Assembly: GCF_003686955.1 (NCBI RefSeq)
Contig: NZ_RCVM01000001.1
Coordinates: 286,545-350,544 of the forward strand
Origin: Streptococcus hillyeri
GTDB taxonomy: Bacteria; Bacillota; Bacilli; Lactobacillales; Streptococcaceae
Reading direction: 5' to 3'
Length of the DNA stretch: 64,000 nt
The notes beneath the pieces are model-generated. The model was not told the DNA's origin, did no database searches, and was given only the letters and a program-made list of their open reading frames with translations. Within the stretch, counting starts at the first letter, position 1, and each line of letters starts with the position of its first letter. Position numbers and translations under genes: made by a program. Positions 18,202 through 27,074 of the stretch are shown here, one piece after another.

Positions 18202-19968
18202 TTGGCAAACAATAGACAGATTGAAACATTGGGTGTTGAATACCTAACAACATTTATCAATAAGCATAAGTTGCTTCAGACATATTTTGATAATAATGAT
18301 AAAACTCCATCGTGGGACGGAGAAGTCCATGTGCTTAGAACTTCTAGCGAGAAGAAGAGCGAAATATTTGGTAAAGTACCTGTTCAAATTAAAGCTACAA
18401 AACAAAAGAAAAATATGCTTAAATATTTTTCATTAGCCATGAATGATTTAGAACTATATTCAAAAAATGGTGGAGTAGTCTTATTCGTTGTTTGGTTGAA
18501 TGAGAACGGTGATTTAAGAGATATATATTATAAGTCACTGCCTCCTCTTTCTATAAAGAAGCTGATTAAAAAAAGTAAATTAAAAACTAAGTCTGCAACC
18601 CCAAAAACGGTTTCGATACAGATTCATAAATTAAATGAAGAAAAACTGTATCCGATGTTAGTTGATTTTATTTCCAATAGTCGCAAGCAATATAGTTTTA
18701 TAGACGCTGATGGAATCTCAATCGAAAATATTGCAGATGATAAAGATATAACGTTCTATTTTTATGGTCAAGATAAAGGAGATATTTTTAATTATCAAGA
18801 GGAACATGATCTCTTTGTATATGTTAAAGATCCAAAAACTGGTGTTGAAATTCCTCTTGATAATACAATAAGAGTTGTTGAAACTTACGAAGAAACAGAT
18901 TTAATTATTGGAGTTGGTAGTCATATATTTAAAGATGTAAAGAGGCATCATTTCCCTGATGGGAGTGTACAACTTCATTTTGGCGGAGCCTTTAAAATGT
19001 TTGTTGATGTTAATAAAAAGCTATTCAAATTAAATTTTGTAAGATCTAATATGCTATCAAAAGCAATAGAGTGTACTCAAGCTCTTCAAGAATTAGGAAA
19101 AACAGGATATTTCACTCTCAATGATAATGAAATAGAGCTAGATGAACAGTCCTTATTAGATATTACTTCTCGTGATTTAGACGATCAGATAAAAGAATTA
19201 TTACAGATTTCAAACTTCATGATCAATATGGGTATAAAAAAAGAGGTTGATCTATCTTTATTTGATAATCAATCTCAAAGAAACCTAAATGTTCTTAATT
19301 CAGGTCTATTTTTAAAAGAGAAAGTTACCCCAGAGTATGATGAGTCGAAATTACTTCATCTTAAGATTGCAAATATCCACATTATCACATTATATGAATT
19401 TGAAGATGATAAGAACGGAACCATGATAGACATCTTTAATGAAACTCCTTGGTGTCGAAGAGGAGAAGATGAAGATTATTCAGATATTTCTATTTTTGAA
19501 GTTTTTGAACCGAATGAATGGTTAAAGATAGATAATTGTAACTTTGATTCAGTAATAGCCTCCTATCAACGACTAGTTGATAATAACTTGAAATATGACG
19601 GAGCTGACAACACAATAATCAAAATAGTTGCTGCTGCCGACATGGCAGAAGACATTTCAAGAAGAGAATTGTTACTAGATTGGGCTCAGAGACTTTCTGA
19701 CTGGAACTTAAATTATTTTAAAAATAGTGAGATATCTATCATAAATGACTTTCAGATTAAGTCAAGAAATCGTGAATTGAGTAATATTGAGCTGGAAATT
19801 CTTAGTGAGATATTAATCAATAATTATGGTAAAAATGAAATTTGTTTTGGTGCGTCCGTGTTATTAAAATCAAAACCTCAAGCTTCCTTATTTTGGAATA
19901 AGCTAGATAAAGAGACACAAGAGCATTATTTGGATTACCCTATTTTTAACTTATACAAGAGATTGTAA
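18202..19968 (+). CDS. DUF4365-domain protein with PD-(D/E)xK nuclease-like motif
   Basis: 588 residues, starting at TTG behind GAGGTGAG. The N-terminal 150 residues fit DUF4365: ETLGVEYLTTF (E8/E13), WDGEVHVLR with D39, and VQIKAT with Q62 and K64. This is the D...QxK arrangement of a PD-(D/E)xK nuclease. The rest is not recognised; it is acidic and rich in Asp/Asn, with no membrane segment. Such domains are common in defence islands, and a methyltransferase and a restriction-like gene follow on the other strand. It could act as a separate nuclease or supply cleavage for the neighbouring recognition protein. Both ideas are inference. Confidence 0.55.
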   Translation: MANNRQIETLGVEYLTTFINKHKLLQTYFDNNDKTPSWDGEVHVLRTSSEKKSEIFGKVPVQIKATKQKKNMLKYFSLAMNDLELYSKNGGVVLFVVWLNENGDLRDIYYKSLPPLSIKKLIKKSKLKTKSATPKTVSIQIHKLNEEKLYPMLVDFISNSRKQYSFIDADGISIENIADDKDITFYFYGQDKGDIFNYQEEHDLFVYVKDPKTGVEIPLDNTIRVVETYEETDLIIGVGSHIFKDVKRHHFPDGSVQLHFGGAFKMFVDVNKKLFKLNFVRSNMLSKAIECTQALQELGKTGYFTLNDNEIELDEQSLLDITSRDLDDQIKELLQISNFMINMGIKKEVDLSLFDNQSQRNLNVLNSGLFLKEKVTPEYDESKLLHLKIANIHIITLYEFEDDKNGTMIDIFNETPWCRRGEDEDYSDISIFEVFEPNEWLKIDNCNFDSVIASYQRLVDNNLKYDGADNTIIKIVAAADMAEDISRRELLLDWAQRLSDWNLNYFKNSEISIINDFQIKSRNRELSNIELEILSEILINNYGKNEICFGASVLLKSKPQASLFWNKLDKETQEHYLDYPIFNLYKRL

Positions 19969-20081
19969 CTATAGGCAGTAGTAAGTGATTAATTTATATT
20001 AGTTTAAGGGTGTTTGTAATACCATTAAATGAGTCTTTAAAAGAAGTCTATCTTCTCATAAATACATTCAGGAGAAAATGA

Positions 20082-20120
20082 ATAGCCCAATTCATCGGCA
20101 TTGAGAATTTGGGCTATATT
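20082..20120. terminator. Terminator between the convergent DUF4365 and restriction-like genes
   Basis: ATAGCCCAA (20082-20090) pairs with TTGGGCTAT (20109-20117), with additional AATTC/GAATT pairing inside. Its position between convergent genes fits bidirectional use. Confidence 0.7.
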
Positions 20121-20180
20121 TATGTGATTATTTACTTATTGACAATCTGATGTAGAGCCTATAGTGAATTTACGAAAGTT

Positions 20181-21218
20181 TTACATTTCCGTCATTGATA
20201 AGACCCTCTTATTCAAATCAAGATAATCATCTAAAGTACTTTTAGTTTTTATGAAATGCCAATTGTACAAAAACCATTGCCTAAACTCTTGACCTGTCAT
20301 TGAAGATATTTTCTTCAGAAGTTCTTCGAGGAATATGGCTTTCTTGTTTTTTTGATTGCTCTCACCTAACATAAGCTTTTTCCAGAAAGACTTTTTGCCT
20401 GAAGAAATCCTGCTTAAAATATCAGTAATATTATCTAGAGACGGGCTTACTTTACCTTCATTACAATCTCGTAGTAAGAGATAAAGTTTTTCTTGAGAAA
20501 TTTCGTACTGAGAACCGTTCATATTGATGCCTAAGTTACGAATTTCGCAATCTTTGACAGAGTTGTTTACAACAAAATCTTTATACAGCTCTTTGTAATT
20601 GTCCATAGAAAACAATAATTTGATTATATAGTCAAATAGGAATTTTTGTTTATTATCGGATTCTCTATAATCTTTGATAGCTTGTGAAGCCTCAAAAATC
20701 TTATTATTATCAGTAGTGGTCATAACGAAGAATTGGAATTCTTCATCCGTTAGATATTCATTTTCGATTATTGTTACCACTGTAGCTATAAAAGGATTGA
20801 TTGAGGTAGTGCTAGTAAATGAATATGATTTTTTTAAAAGTTGTAAAAAATATAAGTTCCCATAGTCTGAAAGAAGGAACTCGTTTTTTTGAATTTCTTT
20901 CTTTGAAGATAACTCAATAACTTTTTCACCCACATTTGTTAGGTATCTTTCAGAATTGCAAAGACCAAGCTGCTCTAAAAAAGAGGTGATTGCTCGTGCA
21001 TCTTTATCTGGCAAAGAACCTGCATAATTGATAATGTCAAAAGAATTCAATTCCTTTAAGAACTCTGAATATAAAGTATTCCATTTCTCTGTTGGATATT
21101 TCTGCCTTACGTTTTGTAGTGCGCGACAACCAATCTCTAACTTTAGTGGTAAAGTGCTTTGTCTAAAAGTTGTAGTACCAAGTGACCAAATAAAACTGCG
21201 GTAATTATAATTGCTCAT
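20181..21218 (-). CDS. AlwI/FokI-type restriction endonuclease-like protein, apparently lacking a nuclease domain
   Basis: 345 residues. The N-terminus (FIWSLGTTTFRQSTLPLK) and the pattern ARAITSFLEQLGL followed by YLTNVGEKVIEL resemble the recognition half of type IIS enzymes of the AlwI group (winged-helix type). INPFIATVVTIIENEYLTDEE fits the same group. No PD-(D/E)xK motif is visible, and the length is well under that of complete AlwI/FokI enzymes, which exceed 500 residues. It may be truncated, or may work with another nuclease such as the DUF4365 protein. It lies immediately downstream of the methyltransferase on the same strand, with its own extended -10 promoter and GGAG ribosome site. 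The family is inferred from pattern only. Confidence 0.5.
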   Translation of the reverse strand: MSNYNYRSFIWSLGTTTFRQSTLPLKLEIGCRALQNVRQKYPTEKWNTLYSEFLKELNSFDIINYAGSLPDKDARAITSFLEQLGLCNSERYLTNVGEKVIELSSKKEIQKNEFLLSDYGNLYFLQLLKKSYSFTSTTSINPFIATVVTIIENEYLTDEEFQFFVMTTTDNNKIFEASQAIKDYRESDNKQKFLFDYIIKLLFSMDNYKELYKDFVVNNSVKDCEIRNLGINMNGSQYEISQEKLYLLLRDCNEGKVSPSLDNITDILSRISSGKKSFWKKLMLGESNQKNKKAIFLEELLKKISSMTGQEFRQWFLYNWHFIKTKSTLDDYLDLNKRVLSMTEM

Positions 21219-21243
21219 TTTGTAACTCCGTTTCTATAGTTAT

Positions 21244-21252
21244 ATTATACCA
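21244..21252 (-). promoter_or_regulatory. Extended -10 promoter of the restriction-like gene
   Basis: Minus-strand TGG-TATAAT about 25 bases upstream of the start codon; no clear -35. Confidence 0.5.
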
Positions 21253-21313
21253 AAAAGTAATGTTGACGGATACATGACATTTGAATTACCGATTTATATT
21301 TTGATAATATTAT

Positions 21314-21346
21314 AAAAGGCTAAGATATTTTTTATCTTAGCCTTTT
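21314..21346. terminator. Terminator after the methyltransferase gene
   Basis: AAAAGGCTAAGATA / TATCTTAGCCTTTT around a 5-base loop. It separates methyltransferase and restriction-like transcription on the minus strand. Confidence 0.85.
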
Positions 21347-21351
21347 ATTAA

Positions 21352-23487
21352 TTAGTAATTTGTTATCAATATCTCGATCGTTTCCTTCGCTTTTGCATTT
21401 GACTGATAATTTGAGTTGTTATAGTTGTAATTCAAAGTGTGTACATTGTATTTTCTAGACCAATCTATCAGAATGTCGTTTCGTTTTCCTTTATGAATAG
21501 TAACGTTGGAAAGTGCAAATTTGATATTTTGGTTATCTAGTTCATCAAGTAAGGCTAGTAAATCCAGTTCATCTTTCTCTGTCCATCCACCATTCTCATT
21601 ATAAGCAGCAGTTGAAATAAGGTAGGGTGGATCCAAATAAATAAAATCATCTCTCTCAAAGTTATTGTTTTGAAGCACTGAGCGAAAATCAGTGGAACTA
21701 TAGATAATATCTCTATTCTGTATCTGAGTTAAGAAGTTTTTTAATTTCAAAACCATCTTTTGGTTAAAATCTCGTTTACCAGGAGGCATATTAAATTGAT
21801 TCTTACGATTGAAACGGATTTGATTATTAAAACCATAAACAATTAGTAGATAGAAAACAAGAGGTTCGATTGTGCTATCAAAAATACCGTGGTTAAAGTC
21901 ATTTCTTAACCTTATATAGCTTTCTTTGTTAACATCTTTTAGCCCCTGTGAAGAATTGACGTTGTAGTATTCATACCCCAATTTTTTGGTATTTGATAGA
22001 CCATACTCTTTAATTAGATTTTCTATCACATTAATAATCTCGGCATAGTCATTTTTGGAAAAATAATCATAGAGCTTAACGACCTCTTTGTTAATATCGT
22101 TTAAAAAATACTGCTCAGCCTCAACATTGATAGTGACATTTGCCCCTCCTGCAAATACATCGAAAAATCTATTGATGTTTTTAGGGAAGAGTGGAAGTAG
22201 TTGGGGCAGGAGTTTAAATTTTCCACCTGTGTAATTTATTGCTGATTGACTAATTTCAGTCGCTTTGTTTTTTTTACTTTGAAGTTTTGAATTAAACACT
22301 TCACATAAATAGAGTAATTCTTTATGGTCTTCTATATTTGTTTTACCGGTTGTAAACACCTTGAATGGGGTTTCGAAAACCTTAACACTTCCTTTCTTAC
22401 TTAAAATTTCAATGATTTCTTCATTGGAAATCTTAGCATTGGAACGACCATTGCCTTTTTTAGCCATATTATTGTAGGAGACAAGAATGTATTTTGCATT
22501 GATGTTTTCAATTAAATCTTGAAAGGCTTCAGGTGCTTTTGAAGTTGAATAGTTGGACTTAATATGTGCACGATCCACCATCTTACAGGCTACACCAGTT
22601 ACCTCTGGTTTTTTCCAATCAATAACATTCTCCAATAGATGATAAGCGTCCCCATATTGCCGAGAATTATAAGGGGTGTCAATATAGACCAAATCAGCTT
22701 TTATTTTTTTAACCAGTTCATTCGCGTCTTCACAGTAGATCTGGTTATTATTATTTTCGTTGTATTGTGGTACTTTTAAATGAATCGGTGTGAATGAATC
22801 AAGCTTTTTACGATAGGCGTCATAGTGCCCTACCGTATTTGCTACTTTATCCATAGCATAAATAAGAGAGGTCAAAAGAAAAGATTTTTCCCTTTTGTTT
22901 ATGTCGTAAGATTCAATTTTTTCACGAATAGCTCCGATTTTTCTGGCATTTTCAAGTGAAAAATATTTGTCACCAAAGTTTTTAGAGAAATAGTTATCAG
23001 TAAAAGAGTTAATATTGTTGAGTTCAGCAATCAAATCACAAACCTTAGAGTAATCTATTTTATCATTTCCAAACCAGGTATTATAGCTAATTGTGTTGGA
23101 GTGCAGGATGTCATTTATAATAACCTTCGCTCCTTTACGTCTGAACATATCTGAAACAATCCCAGTTCCACCGAAGATGTCCGCAACTGATTTTACTCCT
23201 TCAGTGTTCTCAGTAACAACTCTATCGAGAAAATCAAGCATTTTTTGTTTTGACCCTAAGTATCTTCGATTGCCAATATTTAAAGGAGTTTCGTCAATTT
23301 TTTTAAGATTGTTATACTTCGTCTTCATGTCAATGATTTCTTTTATGCCTTGCTCATCAGTTTCTGTCCAAATATACCAGTTTCTAAAGTCTTTTTTAGG
23401 AGCTGGTAGAAGACCTTCAGAAATCCAGTTATGTAAAGTCTGACGTGTCACATTGTATTCTTTTTCAATTTGTTTAGTTGATTTCAA
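21352..23487 (-). CDS. Fused double DNA adenine methyltransferase with N-terminal HTH (M.FokI-like)
   Basis: About 711 residues made of three parts. Residues 1-60 are a MerR-like helix-turn-helix (IEKEYNVTRQTLHNWISEGL). An N6-adenine methyltransferase follows, with RYLGSKQKMLDFL, DIFGGTGIV and catalytic DTPYNSRQY. A second D12-class methylase has NYTGGKFKLL, DVFAGGANV and DPPY in IYLDPPYL. Two different adenine methylases in one chain are typical of type IIS systems with asymmetric sites, each domain modifying one strand. The HTH could repress its own promoter. Start: the minus-strand frame also offers GTG at 23496, but AAAGGTGAG overlaps that codon, whereas TTG at 23487 is correctly spaced. 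It probably protects DNA against the enzyme encoded by the next gene. Confidence 0.82.
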   Translation of the reverse strand: MKSTKQIEKEYNVTRQTLHNWISEGLLPAPKKDFRNWYIWTETDEQGIKEIIDMKTKYNNLKKIDETPLNIGNRRYLGSKQKMLDFLDRVVTENTEGVKSVADIFGGTGIVSDMFRRKGAKVIINDILHSNTISYNTWFGNDKIDYSKVCDLIAELNNINSFTDNYFSKNFGDKYFSLENARKIGAIREKIESYDINKREKSFLLTSLIYAMDKVANTVGHYDAYRKKLDSFTPIHLKVPQYNENNNNQIYCEDANELVKKIKADLVYIDTPYNSRQYGDAYHLLENVIDWKKPEVTGVACKMVDRAHIKSNYSTSKAPEAFQDLIENINAKYILVSYNNMAKKGNGRSNAKISNEEIIEILSKKGSVKVFETPFKVFTTGKTNIEDHKELLYLCEVFNSKLQSKKNKATEISQSAINYTGGKFKLLPQLLPLFPKNINRFFDVFAGGANVTINVEAEQYFLNDINKEVVKLYDYFSKNDYAEIINVIENLIKEYGLSNTKKLGYEYYNVNSSQGLKDVNKESYIRLRNDFNHGIFDSTIEPLVFYLLIVYGFNNQIRFNRKNQFNMPPGKRDFNQKMVLKLKNFLTQIQNRDIIYSSTDFRSVLQNNNFERDDFIYLDPPYLISTAAYNENGGWTEKDELDLLALLDELDNQNIKFALSNVTIHKGKRNDILIDWSRKYNVHTLNYNYNNSNYQSNAKAKETIEILITNY

Positions 23488-23535
23488 TAATCTCACCTTT
23501 TATAGCAACTATGCATCTATATATTTTTACAAATA

Positions 23536-23544
23536 AGTATAACA
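23536..23544 (-). promoter_or_regulatory. Extended -10 promoter of the methyltransferase gene
   Basis: Minus-strand TGT-TATACT about 50 bases ahead of the start; the -35 is poor. The methyltransferase's own HTH could bind here. Confidence 0.45.
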
Positions 23545-23614
23545 TAATTCTGCTGAAATTGAAAATAGTAATTCTCAGAATTTCAAATCAAGTTAATGTT
23601 AGTAACGTTCTAAG

Positions 23615-23643
23615 ATGACAATTCAATCAAAATATGATATAAT
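23615..23643 (+). promoter_or_regulatory. Strong promoter of the structured RNA / recombinase leader
   Basis: ATGACA, exactly 17 bases, TATAAT with an extended TGA. Transcription should start near 23650. No other promoter is evident before the recombinase genes. Confidence 0.78.
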
Positions 23644-23649
23644 GCAAAA

Positions 23650-23899
23650 AAAGTAAAAATAACAAAAGTAACTTACAAAAGTAAAAGAAAAAGCGTAAAT
23701 AGATAGCCACGGTAGGTATTCTCTACATCGTTAGAGGGAACCTACTGTGGTTGTCAATGTTGCTGAGCTAGTGAAAAGCTCTCATTACTAAGATGAAGTT
23801 ACTTTTGTTATTGAATCAATTTAAATAATAAAACGATCAATGAAAGTACTCATCGATTTTCCCTTTTAAGGGAGATGATACTGATTTGGTCGTTTTTTT
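23650..23899 (+). ncRNA. Structured RNA: three-way junction followed by a terminator, upstream of the recombinase trio
   Basis: A 17-bp perfect long-range stem P1 pairs 23658-23674 with 23796-23812. Inside it, P2 is a 16-bp stem (23702-23717 with 23740-23755, all pairs canonical or G-U) capped by CTCTA/TAGAG. P3 (23756-23759 with 23783-23786, and GAGCT with AGCTC) starts on the very next base, so P2 and P3 can stack. A long terminator hairpin follows. AAAAGTAA occurs twice on the 5' side (23663-23670 and 23677-23684), so the P1 3' strand has an alternative partner, which suggests a switch. I do not recognise the RNA family. It could be a stand-alone small RNA or a leader controlling the recombinases. 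Confidence 0.65.
23831..23899 (+). terminator. Three-tier intrinsic terminator of the structured RNA
   Basis: AAACGATCA / TGGTCGTTT, then AGTA(C)TCATC / GATGATACT, then CCCTT / AAGGG with a 2-base loop, followed by seven T residues at 23893-23899. It ends about 60 bases before the first recombinase gene, so read-through is needed for expression from the upstream promoter. Confidence 0.88.
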
Positions 23900-23958
23900 C
23901 GTTTCTTAGAGGTAAAAATCCACGTCAGTACATTCAATCAAAGTAAAAAGGAGGTGCT

Positions 23959-25224
23959 ATGAAGTTCGTGGTTTACAAGCATTCGTTAATAATTGGCGAT
24001 AATAATATTGTGACCAAGCAATTCATAGTTCTAAAGCAAGATGACGGTACGTTACAATTTACCAATTTTCATCGATACGTCAAATCTGCTAACAAAGTAA
24101 AGTCAGTATCTGATGATGGCAACAAGAGGTTTTCCTATGTTGTTAAGTTTCTGAACTATGTCTTTGAGGAAATGAGAATTACTTCTCTTGACCGTCTTAC
24201 GATTGATATGGTTAAGGATTTTCTCATGAATTATGGTTTAGGGACACTACCCGGGGACACTAGAAAGCGCAAGAAGACAACTATTTGGACCTGTCTTAAT
24301 ACTGTCCTTGATTTTCTGACCGAATACCTAAAAGATAGAAAAAAGAAGGCTATTCTACACCCTAGTGATCTATATGAAACAACGACCTACACTAACAAGA
24401 AAGGTAGGCTGATCAAGAAGAAGGAGACTACTTTTGAAGTCTTTGTAGATGATAGCCTGACTGACCAGATGATATTCAGGGACATGCCTAATGTCGCATT
24501 TGAAATGCTGTTTGCTCATATTGCGCATCATCACCGAGATTTGCTTATGGTAGTAGCACTAGGAGCATTTGTTGGCCTACGCCCATCGGAGGCTTGTAAT
24601 GTCAGGCGAGAAGATAGTCCGCTTGGTCCTGGCATCCTCTTTCATCAATCCTATGATGAAGTCTTTAAAATTGAGATTGATCTTAGAAAAGAAATACCAC
24701 TTAGAAGTGATCTCAAACCCACAGGAAAAATCAAAAAGGAGAGGTTGCAATCTGTTCCTTATATCTTTCTGGAAATATTTCTAGATACCTACAACGACTA
24801 CATGACATACTTGGAAGGGAAGAAGTATGAAAAGGACTACGGGCCGCTTAGTCTCAACAAGCAAGGAAAAGCATTGACCTATGATGTCTACTATCAACGG
24901 TTCCGTAAGATAATCAGGGAGGAGATGATACCTCTTTACCTAAAGTCTGATGACGCAGAAGTAGTATTCTTTGGCCATCTGTTGCAGGAGCATAATATAT
25001 CCCCTCATATCTTTAGACACTGGTATACAACGCAGCTTGTACTATCTGGCGTGAATGAGATTAGCGAGCTTATGTCAGCTAGGGGAGATAAGTCTCCAGA
25101 GAGCGCTTGGGTTTATCTACAAAACAAGGGAGAAATTGCTAAGCAATATGGTCAGGTCAATGATGGCGTATTTGATTACATGAAATGGCGGGCCAATAAT
25201 TTATACAGTCAGGAGGAAGAATAA
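23959..25224 (+). CDS. Tyrosine recombinase, first of the trio
   Basis: 421 residues with the usual layout: a SAM-like core-binding N-terminus, then a catalytic domain. Visible catalytic residues: Arg in VGLRPSEACNV, H-x-x-R as HIFRHWYTTQL, and Tyr in SAWVYLQNKGEI. The ATG at 23959 follows a perfect AAAAAGGAGG. It overlaps the next gene by one base (TAATG). Together with the next two proteins it forms a recombinase trio comparable in layout to Tn554-type and RIT elements, where all members are needed for site-specific transposition without ITR cutting. Confidence 0.85.
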   Translation: MKFVVYKHSLIIGDNNIVTKQFIVLKQDDGTLQFTNFHRYVKSANKVKSVSDDGNKRFSYVVKFLNYVFEEMRITSLDRLTIDMVKDFLMNYGLGTLPGDTRKRKKTTIWTCLNTVLDFLTEYLKDRKKKAILHPSDLYETTTYTNKKGRLIKKKETTFEVFVDDSLTDQMIFRDMPNVAFEMLFAHIAHHHRDLLMVVALGAFVGLRPSEACNVRREDSPLGPGILFHQSYDEVFKIEIDLRKEIPLRSDLKPTGKIKKERLQSVPYIFLEIFLDTYNDYMTYLEGKKYEKDYGPLSLNKQGKALTYDVYYQRFRKIIREEMIPLYLKSDDAEVVFFGHLLQEHNISPHIFRHWYTTQLVLSGVNEISELMSARGDKSPESAWVYLQNKGEIAKQYGQVNDGVFDYMKWRANNLYSQEEE

Positions 25225-27074
25225 TGGCGGTATTATTAAAAGGCTTTTTGGAGAATATTCTCTTAGAGTTAGATCAAAATAATCCAAACATTAGATACAA
25301 AGTGAGTCAGTTTTTACTGGACAACAACTGGTTTAATATTAAAATTAACCATGATAATTTTAGCATAAGTGAGATTGACGCTCTCACCTTAAAAGAGCGT
25401 ATTGTTGATTTCCTTACGGAAGAAAGTGGATTAGAGCGACTAAAGGAAATTTTCTACTACAGATTCCCCGAAACATTCAATACGTTTCAGAAATTCATAA
25501 TTGAAAGTAAGATTGACGAAGCAAGTCAGTTTTACCTTCAGGATTTCTTAGCCTATCATCTAACAAAAGATCTCTTTCTCTATAGTGATTTTGAAGTTGA
25601 AAATTTGATGGAGAATGCTACTGAGGTGTTAACCAAAACGCATGGTATGAAGTTAACACAATTCATCAAGTGGCTATTAGAGAAAGGTATAACGAAATAT
25701 CGTAAATCCTATGAGATGACACAACGCTACACTCTTGAAGATAAGAATGGAGCTTACAAATTAGATGAGTACTTGGAGCTGATGTACTATCTGTTCAATG
25801 ACGACTACATCGAGAAAAACGATATGTATTATCAGGCAGCAGTCTCTAAAGATTACGCGGATACCTGGTTGTACTTGGCATTGCATTTTATTTGTGCCCT
25901 TAGAACAACGGATTTAGAACAACTCGGACACCCTAAGCTACCCGACACCCCAGAAGTTGTTTTAGAGACTATTAAAAATGGTAAATGGAGATCAGTAGAT
26001 GCTAGAAAAACCCTTTTAAGTATTACAACCAGGTTAACCTATCTCAATATCACACCCAACAAAACAAAGAGGTCAGCAAATGTAGGACAGTTAAAATTTC
26101 ACGTTCCTGAGAGTTGTCAAGTTCTCATTGGAACACTCTTAGCTATCGCTGAGTCACATTATCAGCTAGATAAATCTACTACAGAAGCACCTTTAATCCG
26201 AAAAATAGCTGATTATGAGCGCATTTCTAAGTATATGGGTGAAGAAATTGGTGAGCTGTTCTTAGAACGGGATTTTAGCAGTAGGTCTGCAAACAAATCC
26301 TATCTGCAAACCATTGCTATGTTGGCCAATGATGTGCTGGAGGAAAAGTCGGAGTTAAATATCAAGGGATACTTCTTGGCGTCGTTGGCTAGGAGCCACA
26401 AAGGATCCTACGATGAGTTTGCCCAAACAACTACAGTCTATCTGAAAGACGCTCAACTAGGGCAGTTGCGGCCAGAAATGGTGGCTAAAGAACTCTTCGA
26501 GCGAGGTGTATTGTCAATGGTACCATCAATGCTGCTGACAATTGTGACGAGAGGACAATACAAAGAACTGAGTCCCAGTCAACAAACTCAAATGATAAAA
26601 GAGCTAGATTTAACACCTGCAGAGATTGAGAAAACTTTAGAATTGAGTGTAAGAGCAGATAGTCGCTCAAAAAAAGCATTACAGACAGTAGTAGAAGAAG
26701 GACTTCAGCCTAATCAGATTCTGACCGTCTGTCATCGTATTGGTAACGGAGAGGCATTCTCAAAACAAGCTGAGAGTATGTGTTTGCTCTCTGCACTCGG
26801 ACAGCTATGTCCCTATGATGACCGACAACACTGCGTAGGCTGTAACTATGAGTTGCAAACAAAATCAACCTTGTTATTGCTCATAGGAGAGTTTAACAGG
26901 CTTAATCGAAAATATACGAAGGTGAAAAGTGACTTAGAGAAAGGAAAAATCAGAGCTATTTTGGAACATCAAATCAAGCCCTGTCTTGAAGATATGCTAC
27001 AAGCGCTTTCTGACCAATATGGAGAAGAAGTGCTAAATGACTACGAAGAAATCATAAGGGAGTTAGTAAGTTGA
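25224..27074 (+). CDS. Second trio protein, divergent tyrosine recombinase with C-terminal zinc-binding motif
   Basis: 616 residues. A box I-like Arg is in CALRTTDLEQL; SLARSHKGSYDEF could be the second Arg/His box, and TTTVYLKD could hold the nucleophilic Tyr. A cysteine cluster CPYDDRQHCVGC near residue 540 looks zinc-binding and is followed by a long helical tail. Its position between two recognisable tyrosine recombinases, with 1-base and 4-base overlaps on either side, argues that it is the middle member of a trio, similar in size to TnpB of Tn554. The catalytic residue calls are tentative. Confidence 0.65.
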   Translation: MAVLLKGFLENILLELDQNNPNIRYKVSQFLLDNNWFNIKINHDNFSISEIDALTLKERIVDFLTEESGLERLKEIFYYRFPETFNTFQKFIIESKIDEASQFYLQDFLAYHLTKDLFLYSDFEVENLMENATEVLTKTHGMKLTQFIKWLLEKGITKYRKSYEMTQRYTLEDKNGAYKLDEYLELMYYLFNDDYIEKNDMYYQAAVSKDYADTWLYLALHFICALRTTDLEQLGHPKLPDTPEVVLETIKNGKWRSVDARKTLLSITTRLTYLNITPNKTKRSANVGQLKFHVPESCQVLIGTLLAIAESHYQLDKSTTEAPLIRKIADYERISKYMGEEIGELFLERDFSSRSANKSYLQTIAMLANDVLEEKSELNIKGYFLASLARSHKGSYDEFAQTTTVYLKDAQLGQLRPEMVAKELFERGVLSMVPSMLLTIVTRGQYKELSPSQQTQMIKELDLTPAEIEKTLELSVRADSRSKKALQTVVEEGLQPNQILTVCHRIGNGEAFSKQAESMCLLSALGQLCPYDDRQHCVGCNYELQTKSTLLLLIGEFNRLNRKYTKVKSDLEKGKIRAILEHQIKPCLEDMLQALSDQYGEEVLNDYEEIIRELVS

